NCBI GenBank assembly: GCA_905216215.1
Contig: CAJMSZ010000017.1
Span: 1 to 46,062, forward strand
Source: an uncultured bacterium
GTDB taxonomy: Bacteria > Bacillota > Clostridia > Lachnospirales > Lachnospiraceae
Length of the DNA stretch: 46,062 bases
Direction of reading: 5' to 3'
The notes beneath the pieces are model-generated. The model saw only the letters and a list, made by a program, of their open reading frames with translations. It was not told where the DNA came from and did no database searches. The translations under genes and the position numbers were made by a program. Within the stretch, counting starts at the first letter, position 1, and every line of letters begins with the position of its first letter. Below are positions 39,882 to 46,062 of this stretch, piece by piece.

Positions 39882-40061
39882 TCAACTAAATGCCGCTACA
39901 GTCTCTGGATGGAGTGCATTACGCAGATATTTCGGCAGTCTTGCTTCAAAATCAGCAGTGAAAGCTGTCAGTTGCTCATCACTGAGCTTTAAAATTTCCT
40001 GAAGACTTGCTTTATTTTGCGCCAAATCTTGACCAAGGACTGAAATCTGCGCAAAATTCAT
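39882..40061 (-). CDS. Possible 59-residue small protein
   Basis: ATG 40061 opens a 59-codon frame: MNFAQISVLGQDLAQNKASL, then QEILKLSDEQLTAFTADFEA, then RLPKYLRNALHPETVAAFS. Balanced composition and clear amphipathic helices look protein-coding, but the upstream ribosome site is poor (AAAAAACAAAAAATAT). It could be a free small gene or the tail of a lost larger one. The rest of 39791-40210 shows no gene. Confidence 0.45.
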   Translation of the reverse strand: MNFAQISVLGQDLAQNKASLQEILKLSDEQLTAFTADFEARLPKYLRNALHPETVAAFS

Positions 40062-40210
40062 ATATATTTTTTGTTTTTTTCAGCTATGTAAATCATTTAT
40101 TTCCCGAAAGCAACACAATTGCACTTGTCAATTTAAGCACTTTATAGCAGAATATATAATAGAAATGAATATTTTGTCTACTTCCAATTTTTAGAGAGGA
40201 GAAAATTTAT

Positions 40211-41254
40211 ATGAAAAAAATGGGAAAAAATATGCTTACATTGATGATGATGGCTTTAAACATTCTTCTAGTTACAGGATGTAAGAGTACTCTGAAAAAT
40301 TCCTCCCCTATAATTACAATTGAAAACATAGAACAAATAAGCAAAATTCAGATACATGCACATAAAATGGATAAAACGGAGTACCCATCTAATAAATTTG
40401 AAAATCTTATTAAAGACTTGGAGAATGCTATTCCACTAGATGATACAGAAGCAAAAAAAGTTCCTGTAAATGATAATAAAATGTATATTTCTTTTATTTA
40501 TGAAAATGGTGAAAAAAATATTTTTTCATTTTTTAAGTGGGATAGAAAGTGGTATTTAGAACATAATGGTAATCTATATTCTAACGTAGATTTCATAATA
40601 AATTATATTGGTAAAGAGAGCTATGACTCACTCTATAAAGATAAAGATGCAATTTTATCTACTAATTCCGAATTTAGTATTACTATCCCATTGGAATATT
40701 TGGAGCAATTTTTAAAAGCATATAATAATTCAGAGCAAATGAATATGAAAAATTATTTTCTATTTTCAGTAGAATATATGCAAAATCAAGGATATTCAAA
40801 AGAAGATGCCATATCCGAAGAAAAAGCAAGACTGGTAAAAAAATGGAAATTATATAAAGAAGCTGAACGATTAGATATCACTCCATCCGATGATGAGTTC
40901 GATAAATTTATGCAACAATGGATTTCAAGACTTTCTAATGCCAATAATGTTAAGGATTATGAACCTTTATTAGCAGAATATCACACAAGTTGGGAAGATA
41001 TTATTGTAAAAAACAAGAATATTCTTTATTATCTCGATATAACAAACCAATTATACTATTTTAAATTGTATCGGTTAAAATACGATGAATTTGCGGCAGG
41101 AAGTGATACAATAAAAGATACTATCTACGATAATCCAAACGACTACTATAACGCATATTTGGAAAATGAAGTATATTCTTACAAACTGGTAGATGATGAA
41201 TCCAAACAATTTTTAGATGAATTGACACAAGCAGAACTTGATTTACAGCAATAA
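40211..41254 (+). CDS. Lipoprotein with SurA-N-like helical region, AT-rich
   Basis: 347 residues. Lipoprotein signal (lipobox VTG-C24). An N-terminal beta-rich domain (~35-140, HAHKMDKTEYPSNKFENLIK, FIYENGEKNIFSFFKWDRKW) precedes a helical region (~150-330) patterned like the N-terminal domain of SurA/PrsA-type chaperones: SKEDAISEEKARLVKKWKLY, then KEAERLDITPSDDEFDKFMQ. No rotamase domain. Strikingly AT-rich with AAA/AAT/GAT codons, unlike its neighbours, suggesting lateral acquisition. Strong GAGGAG site. Stands alone, ending at the hairpin 41275-41310. Confidence 0.8.
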   Translation: MKKMGKNMLTLMMMALNILLVTGCKSTLKNSSPIITIENIEQISKIQIHAHKMDKTEYPSNKFENLIKDLENAIPLDDTEAKKVPVNDNKMYISFIYENGEKNIFSFFKWDRKWYLEHNGNLYSNVDFIINYIGKESYDSLYKDKDAILSTNSEFSITIPLEYLEQFLKAYNNSEQMNMKNYFLFSVEYMQNQGYSKEDAISEEKARLVKKWKLYKEAERLDITPSDDEFDKFMQQWISRLSNANNVKDYEPLLAEYHTSWEDIIVKNKNILYYLDITNQLYYFKLYRLKYDEFAAGSDTIKDTIYDNPNDYYNAYLENEVYSYKLVDDESKQFLDELTQAELDLQQ

Positions 41255-41274
41255 AATTCTGTTTAAAAAAGAAT

Positions 41275-41310
41275 CTCCTCGTAGGTGATGTTAATAGCAC
41301 CTACGAGGAG
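41275..41310 (+). terminator. Hairpin after lipoprotein gene
   Basis: CTCCTCGTAGGTG and CACCTACGAGGAG form a perfect 13-bp stem around a 10-nt loop. No good T run follows, so termination is probable rather than certain. An additional AATCT/AGATT pairs across a one-base bulge. Confidence 0.65.
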
Positions 41311-41418
41311 GAGATTTAAGCGCTTACTTTTCATGTAAATCAACTCTTTACATATAGTAAACTTATGATTGCTTTCTTTTTCTACATATTTTTTCCCTGA
41401 AATAATAGATATCTTTTG

Positions 41419-42453
41419 TTACAACACTGTACACAATGCTTCAACATCTTCCATTTTCGTTGCCCAGCTTGTGGCAAAACGGATAATCGTATGAGAATCA
41501 TCATATTTTTCCCAAAATCCGAATTCTACCTTCTTGGCCAACTGTTCCATCTCTGTATTCTCAATGATACAAAAAACCTGATTTGTCGGGGAATCAAAAC
41601 ATAACGTATAGCCTTTTTGAATAAGTATCTGCCGAATCCGGTCTGCTGCCTGAATTGCAGGTACTCCGACCCTTCCGTACAAATAATCGGTAAATAATTC
41701 ATCAAACTGTATTCCAAGCATTCGTCCTTTGGCAAGTAATGCGCCATGCTGTTTGATAATCGTGAAAAGGTGTGGAAGCCACCCTGCTTTCGGAATAACA
41801 ACCGCTTCGCCAAATAATGCACCGCACTTTGTTCCACCAATGTAGAATGCATCACATAACTCAGCGATGTCTGCTAATGTAATTTCATTTTGTGGACATG
41901 CCAGTGCATATGCCAGCCGAGCTCCATCCAGATAAAGCGGAATGTTACGTGAACGGCATAAAGCACTAATTTCTCTCAATTCTGCCTGCGAATACAGTGT
42001 GCCATATTCTGTCGGGTGTGAGAGATAAACCATTCCGGGCATAACCATGTGATCACGATTTGCATCATTCTGATAGTCATCCAAAAGAGTTTCGATTTGT
42101 CTGACATTAATTTTCCCGTTATTATGTGGCAGTGTCAGAACTTTATGCCCGCCAAACTCAATCGCACCTGCTTCATGCACGCTGACGTGTCCAGTATCTG
42201 CAGCAATGACACCTTCATAACTTTTTAGTATAGCATCAATCATCGTGACATTAGTCTGTGTGCCTCCTACTAAAAAGAATACTTCCGCATCCGGTGCCTT
42301 GCAGGCATCACGAATTTTTTCTTTAGCTGATTTAGAATAATCATCCAGACCATATCCCGGTGTTTTAACAAGATTGGTTTCCATAAGACGCTTCAGAATC
42401 TGTGGATGCGCACCCTCCATATAATCGCATGAAAAAGACAAAAAATTACTCAT
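41419..42453 (-). CDS. ltaE: Low-specificity L-threonine aldolase
   Basis: 344 residues, a PLP fold-type I enzyme. N-terminal FSCDYMEGAHPQIL and YGLDDYSKSAKEKI are typical of GLY1/LtaE relatives. FFLVGGTQTNVTMIDAIL binds the cofactor phosphate, LYLDGARLAYAL holds the PLP-contacting Asp, and the Lys in YIGGTKCGALFGE forms the Schiff base. It splits L-threonine or allo-threonine to glycine and acetaldehyde. Divergent LysR gene at 42592 probably controls it; promoter at 42508-42536. ATG 42453 follows AGAGGAAAG. Confidence 0.92.
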   Translation of the reverse strand: MSNFLSFSCDYMEGAHPQILKRLMETNLVKTPGYGLDDYSKSAKEKIRDACKAPDAEVFFLVGGTQTNVTMIDAILKSYEGVIAADTGHVSVHEAGAIEFGGHKVLTLPHNNGKINVRQIETLLDDYQNDANRDHMVMPGMVYLSHPTEYGTLYSQAELREISALCRSRNIPLYLDGARLAYALACPQNEITLADIAELCDAFYIGGTKCGALFGEAVVIPKAGWLPHLFTIIKQHGALLAKGRMLGIQFDELFTDYLYGRVGVPAIQAADRIRQILIQKGYTLCFDSPTNQVFCIIENTEMEQLAKKVEFGFWEKYDDSHTIIRFATSWATKMEDVEALCTVL

Positions 42454-42507
42454 AATATCTTTCCTCTTTCCGTATGAAATCTATGATATTGACATATTGT
42501 TAACATC

Positions 42508-42559
42508 ATTATAAAATATCCTTATCTATGACACAAACATCAATTTGTCATTATTGACA
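42508..42559. promoter_or_regulatory. ltaE promoter and LysR-type operator
   Basis: Minus strand TTGTGT (42536-42531), 17-bp spacer, TATAAT (42513-42508) forms the ltaE promoter. TGTCA-TTAT-TGACA at 42546-42559 is a small dyad between the divergent genes, and a further TTGACAT occurs at 42489; both suit a LysR-family binding region. Confidence 0.6.
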
Positions 42560-42591
42560 TGATACTATATCATTAATCGGAGAGTAAAAAA

Positions 42592-43476
42592 ATGGATGCA
42601 ACAAAATGTGAAGCAATCTTAACCGCAGCAGAAACCGGCAGCTTAACCGCAGCCGCAGAACGATTAGGTTATACACAATCCGGTATCACAAGAATGCTGG
42701 GAAGTCTGGAAAATGAAGTTGGTTTCTCCCTGTTTGTACGCAGCAAAAAGGGGGTACAGCTTACAGAAAATGGAAAAGCAATGCTTCCTCTGTTCCGTGA
42801 AATTGTCCACGCGCAGCAAAATGCCCTTCAATTTAGTGCAGATATATGTGGTATCATAAAAGGTTCTTTGACAATTGGCTGCTATTATAGCATTTCTGCC
42901 ATGTGGATGCCGGAAATATTAAAGGAATTCCGCAATCGTTTTCCAGGCGTATCCATCCAGATGCAGGAAGGTGGAAATCTGGAAATGTCAAAATGGCTGC
43001 ATGAAAATTCTGTGGACTGCTGCTTTTGCGCCAAACCACGTTCTATGGATTGCGATTGGCTTCCAGTCTATCAGGATGAACTGGTCGCATGGCTGCCACA
43101 AAACCACCCACTTGCATTTGCAGACTCATTTCCTATTGAAAATTTAGAAAAGGAACCATTTATTCATACTTCCCCTGACCATGATACCGATCAGGACCGC
43201 TTATTAGCTGCCCTGCAACTGCACCCACAAACCCGTTTTACTACAAGAGACGGCTTTACTACCTACAACATGGTAAGTGCTGGGTTAGGAATCAGCTTTA
43301 ATCAACGGCTTATTGCGCAAAAATGGGACTGCAATGTAGTTGCACAAGTTCCATTTTCTCCACCTCAATTTATAGAATTGGGAATCGCAGTTCCTTCTAT
43401 AAAAGATGCATCCCCTGCTACAAAAAAATTGATAGAATGTTCTATCCAATGTATTAAAAATATGACAGCTTCCTAA
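42592..43476 (+). CDS. LysR-family transcriptional regulator
   Basis: 294 residues. Helix-turn-helix: TGSLTAAAERLGYTQSGITR, then MLGSLENEVGFSLFVRSKKG. Effector domain from ~88 (GSLTIGCYYSISAMWMPEIL). Divergent from the threonine aldolase gene with 138 bp between them, so that gene is its likely target. ATG 42592 follows CGGAGAG. A terminator at 43505-43553 closes the gene. Confidence 0.92.
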   Translation: MDATKCEAILTAAETGSLTAAAERLGYTQSGITRMLGSLENEVGFSLFVRSKKGVQLTENGKAMLPLFREIVHAQQNALQFSADICGIIKGSLTIGCYYSISAMWMPEILKEFRNRFPGVSIQMQEGGNLEMSKWLHENSVDCCFCAKPRSMDCDWLPVYQDELVAWLPQNHPLAFADSFPIENLEKEPFIHTSPDHDTDQDRLLAALQLHPQTRFTTRDGFTTYNMVSAGLGISFNQRLIAQKWDCNVVAQVPFSPPQFIELGIAVPSIKDASPATKKLIECSIQCIKNMTAS

Positions 43477-43504
43477 TTCCCAGTACCAAAAAATCGAACC
43501 GACT

Positions 43505-43553
43505 AAAAAATGCCCGTCATATGATTTACTAACCATATGACAGGCATTTTTTT
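43505..43553. terminator. Bidirectional terminator between LysR and thrS
   Basis: AAAAAATGCC-GTCATATG pairs with CATATGAC-GGCATTTTTT (one mismatch) around a 10-nt loop. Confidence 0.88.
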
Positions 43554-43565
43554 ATAACACACGTA

Positions 43566-45341
43566 TTAATTTAAGTGAATATGTTCTCTGGATTTTTCGG
43601 CAATCTCTTTCTTAATCTTTTCTACAAATTCATCCAACGGAAGAACGTTGGTTTCTTTTTCTCCGTGAAGACGGAATGAAACACTGCGGTCGTCTTTTTC
43701 ATTAAATCCAACAACTAACAGATAAGGTATCTTCTGTACCTGACCTTCACGCATACGATAACCAAGCTTTTCAGAACGGTTATCAAGTTCTACACGGACA
43801 TCTGCTGCCTCTAATGCATCAACGATTTCCTGTGCATAAGCATTTAATCCGTCATCATCCGTTTTTACCGGAATAACGCAAGCCTGAACAGGTGCAAGCC
43901 ATGTTGGCAGATTTCCCTTTGTTTCTTCCAAAATATAAGCCATAAAGCGGTCCAAAGAACCTAAGATAGCACGATGCAATACAACCGGTGTCTTCTTTTC
44001 GCCATTGCTGTCAATATAATACAAATTGAATTTAGCCGGCAGACAGAAATCCAACTGACAGGTAGAAAGTGTAATTTCATTACCAACCGCCGGCTGAACA
44101 TTTACATCCAGTTTCGGTCCATAGAAGGCAGCTTCGCCGAGTTCTTCTGTATACTCAATACCGATGTCATTTAAAACGTGTCGCAGTGCATCTTCAGCAG
44201 CATTCCACATCTCATCATCATCGTGGTACTTTTCTTTATTTTCAGGATCACGAAGGGAAAGAACACAACGGTAATTCGTGATACCGAAATCTTTATAGGT
44301 GTCAAAAATCAGATTAACAACCTTTGTAAATTCATCCTTAATCTGCTCTGGTGTTACGAACAAATGCGCATCATTCTGGCAGAAATGACGGCCACGTTCG
44401 ATACCTTTTAATGTACCACTGCTTTCAAAACGGAAGTCGTGCGCAATTTCACCGATACGGATTGGCAAATCTTTGTAAGAATGTCTTTTGTTTGCATAAA
44501 TCATCATATGATGCGGACAGTTCATCGGTCTGAGAACGAAGGACTCTCCTTCCATTTCCATTGGTGGGAACATATTCTCTTTGTAGTGATCCCAATGACC
44601 GGAAGTCTTGTAAAGATTAATCGTACCGATACACGGAGTCATAACATGTCGATATCCCAGTTTTCTCTCTTTATCCTTGATATAGTTTTCCAGTTCCTGC
44701 CAGATGACATATCCATTTGGCATATACATTGGAAGACCACGTCCGACAAGATCATCTACCATAAACAGATTCATTTCCTTACCGATTTTCCGGTGGTCTC
44801 TTTCCTTGGCTTCCTCTAATAACTGTATATGTGCATCCAGTTCTTCCTGCGTTGGGAAACATACACCATAAATACGCTGAAGCATCTTATTATTGCTGTC
44901 ACCTTTCCAGTAAGCACCGGAATGACGGAGCAGCTTGAAGTATTTACACATTTTTACATTATCCACATGTGGTCCACGGCAGAGGTCAGTAAAATCGCCC
45001 TGGTCATAAACAGTGATATTTCCATCCTCAAGATCTGCAATTAAATCCAGTTTATAAGAATCGTCTTTGAACATTTCCAAGGCTTCTTCCTTAGAAATTT
45101 CACGACGGATAATCTTTTTTCCGGATTTGATAACCTTTTTCATTTCTTTTGTGATTTTTTCGATATCTTCATCGCGAATTACGTCTTCCCCAAGATCAAT
45201 ATCATAGTAAAATCCTTCTGCTACAACAGGTCCTACCCAGAATTTCGCATTTGGATAAAGATGTTGCACTGCCTGCGCCATAACGTGGGCACAAGAATGA
45301 TTGAGCGTATTTAATCTCTCGTCTTCTTTAAAATTAACCAT
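43566..45341 (-). CDS. thrS: Threonyl-tRNA synthetase lacking the N-terminal TGS domain
   Basis: 591 residues from ATG 45341 (AAGGAGAATAGAA upstream). It begins directly at the editing domain (NTLNHSCAHVMAQAVQHLYP, the H-x3-H of the zinc-like editing site), whereas usual ThrS (~640) starts with a ~60-residue TGS domain. The catalytic core is complete: class II motif 2 region DFRFESSGTLKGIERGR, zinc ligands in MNCPHHMMIY, QLDFCLPAKFNLYY, and motif 3 VVLHRAILGSLDRFMA. The anticodon-binding domain (~490-591) has LPTWLAPVQACVIPV. Controlled by the T-box leader at 45363-45607. Confidence 0.94.
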   Translation of the reverse strand: MVNFKEDERLNTLNHSCAHVMAQAVQHLYPNAKFWVGPVVAEGFYYDIDLGEDVIRDEDIEKITKEMKKVIKSGKKIIRREISKEEALEMFKDDSYKLDLIADLEDGNITVYDQGDFTDLCRGPHVDNVKMCKYFKLLRHSGAYWKGDSNNKMLQRIYGVCFPTQEELDAHIQLLEEAKERDHRKIGKEMNLFMVDDLVGRGLPMYMPNGYVIWQELENYIKDKERKLGYRHVMTPCIGTINLYKTSGHWDHYKENMFPPMEMEGESFVLRPMNCPHHMMIYANKRHSYKDLPIRIGEIAHDFRFESSGTLKGIERGRHFCQNDAHLFVTPEQIKDEFTKVVNLIFDTYKDFGITNYRCVLSLRDPENKEKYHDDDEMWNAAEDALRHVLNDIGIEYTEELGEAAFYGPKLDVNVQPAVGNEITLSTCQLDFCLPAKFNLYYIDSNGEKKTPVVLHRAILGSLDRFMAYILEETKGNLPTWLAPVQACVIPVKTDDDGLNAYAQEIVDALEAADVRVELDNRSEKLGYRMREGQVQKIPYLLVVGFNEKDDRSVSFRLHGEKETNVLPLDEFVEKIKKEIAEKSREHIHLN

Positions 45342-45362
45342 TTCTATTCTCCTTCTTTTTCC

Positions 45363-45607
45363 TAATAACAGAAAAAGCACCCATAGATTTATTCATAATC
45401 TAAGGGTGCTTGCACACGGTTCCACCTTAATTTTTAACTCTTACAGCCGATAACGGGGCAATACGGTAACGCTTCGGAACAAATCCTTCTACGCACAGCT
45501 TCGAAGTGGTCTTCATGTAATCCGCCCTCAAGAAACTTCCAGCAAATGTTTCTCTCTCTGTCAGAACCTGACTGCACTACTTTCTTCATCAACGCCTTTA
45601 TGGGTAC
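45363..45607 (-). promoter_or_regulatory. T-box riboswitch (threonine) of thrS
   Basis: The minus-strand leader contains the T-box motif AAGGTGGAACCGTG (45428-45415). Next comes the terminator AAGCACCC...GGGTGCTTTTT (45412-45370), which competes with the antiterminator. A stem-I region has candidate specifier ACC, followed by A, in GAAGACCACTTC (near 45510). Uncharged tRNA-Thr should stabilise the antiterminator and allow thrS expression. Exact ends of stem I are approximate. Confidence 0.92.
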
Positions 45608-45629
45608 AATTTCTTTTTTTATTTAATCA

Positions 45630-45658
45630 ATTATAATATAGTAATAAACTTAATTCAA
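45630..45658 (-). promoter_or_regulatory. Promoter of thrS leader
   Basis: Minus strand TTGAAT (45658-45653), 17-bp spacer, TATAAT (45635-45630), about 25 bp before the T-box leader. Confidence 0.75.
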
Positions 45659-45695
45659 CGGGTTTTGAAAATTATTTTAAAAATTTTCTGTCCTT

Positions 45696-45821
45696 CTATT
45701 TTCGTATCATTCTGTAAAATGTTCCCACACCGATACGGGTTTCAAGCTGATACGCTGAACCCTCGATTACAAATCCTGCCTTTAAAGTTACAAAAAATTC
45801 GTTGTAACCATTGACATTACA
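45696..45821 (-). pseudogene. C-terminal fragment of an unidentified protein
   Basis: A minus-strand frame open for 41 codons without a start codon ends NGYNEFFVTLKAGFVIEGSA, then YQLETRIGVGTFYRMIRK, then stop. The composition is clearly protein-like and would continue upstream, but a stop codon precedes it and the region becomes the promoter of the divergent flavin-oxidase gene. Probable gene remnant; family not recognised. Confidence 0.45.
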
Positions 45822-45870
45822 TTAAGCAAATGCTATAGTACAAGCATGTGTTGTAATCAATTATGTTACA
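45787..45870 (+). promoter_or_regulatory. Promoter of PNPOx-like gene with TGTAAC dyads
   Basis: TTGACA (45811-45816), 17-bp spacer, TATAGT (45834-45839). GTTACAA-N8-TTGTAAC (45787-45808) lies directly upstream of the -35, and TGTAA-N9-TTACA (45852-45870) lies over the start region; the repeated half-sites suggest one regulator binding both. Confidence 0.65.
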
Positions 45871-45894
45871 TCAAATTAAGGAGGTAATTTTAAA

Positions 45895-46062
45895 ATGCAG
45901 AAAGTAGTAGAATTTTTACAAAAAAATCCAGTTCAGTACTTAGCAACCGTCGGAAGAGATGGAAAGGCAAAATGCCGTCCATTCATGTTCTGCTTTGAGC
46001 AGGACGAAAAGCTTTGGTTCTGTACTAACAACACAAAGGATGTTTACAAGGATATGTTAGCA
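45895..46062 (+). CDS. Pyridoxamine 5'-phosphate oxidase-like FMN-binding protein (partial)
   Basis: The first 56 codons only; the gene runs off the window. It begins MQKVVEFLQKNPVQYLATVG, then RDGKAKCRPFMFCFEQDEKL and WFCTNNTKDVYKDM, the start of the split-barrel flavin-binding fold. Small proteins of this family (~130 residues) in anaerobes bind FMN or F420 and act as flavin reductases or of unknown role. ATG 45895 follows AAGGAGG. Preceded by a consensus promoter and dyads. Confidence 0.88.
   Translation, partial: MQKVVEFLQKNPVQYLATVGRDGKAKCRPFMFCFEQDEKLWFCTNNTKDVYKDMLA

Overview
This window looks like a chromosomal segment of a strictly anaerobic, low-to-mid-GC Firmicute, most likely a Lachnospiraceae (Clostridia). 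The indications are strong Shine-Dalgarno sites, consensus sigma-A promoters, a T-box leader on thrS, MecA, a CwlD-type amidase, a reverse rubrerythrin beside a PerR-like regulator, a DUF1858 protein, and abundant hairpin terminators. No rRNA or tRNA gene and no CRISPR array was recognised. Gene names come from reading motifs in the translated sequence; no database search was run.

Layout. (1) 84-9017: a BTAD/SARP-type regulator and a small partner point left. Divergent to them is a ten-gene tandem operon: a membrane protein with a degenerate GGDEF domain, an ECF-like sigma factor, a membrane protein, a transglutaminase-like lipoprotein, a GspF/PilC platform protein, four small single-TM pilin-like proteins and a PilT-type ATPase. 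This resembles a stripped-down type IV pilus/type II secretion machine with its own control genes. It is my main candidate for an undescribed system. (2) 9112-17213: housekeeping and envelope genes (trhA, a Sua5/YwlC protein fused to a mutated LMW-phosphatase domain, cwlD, a GH18 protein with SH3 domain, mecA, DUF1858, an NlpC/P60 endopeptidase). A cluster of DnaA boxes sits at 16110-16206, far from any dnaA gene. (3) 17488-18599: perR-like regulator plus reverse rubrerythrin (peroxide defence). (4) 18616-27537: a repeat cluster, marR plus a MATE pump, a lipoprotein amidase, a Lon-like AAA+ ATPase without protease, and a marR plus heterodimeric ABC exporter operon. That operon's promoter lies inside the remnant of a DUF368 gene. 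(5) 27624-33914: accessory region with a MITE-like repeat, a membrane-anchored MerR/YbjQ pair, an ECF sigma/anti-sigma pair, a Fic protein, gene fragments and tiny ORFs (one resembling the start of a conjugative-element protein), and a convergent DNA-adenine-methylase/endonuclease pair. (6) 34044-45341: LysR/Nudix/GNAT, aspA, a DEAD-box helicase, a GIY-YIG protein, a lone AT-rich lipoprotein, threonine aldolase with a divergent LysR, and thrS behind a T-box. The window ends inside a pyridoxamine-phosphate-oxidase-like gene.

Regulation is unusually legible. Several promoters have near-consensus -35/-10 boxes with 17-bp spacing. The two marR operons share one design, with a long dyad starting in the promoter spacer and ending past the -10. 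The NlpC/P60 gene carries two perfect matches to the WalR box.
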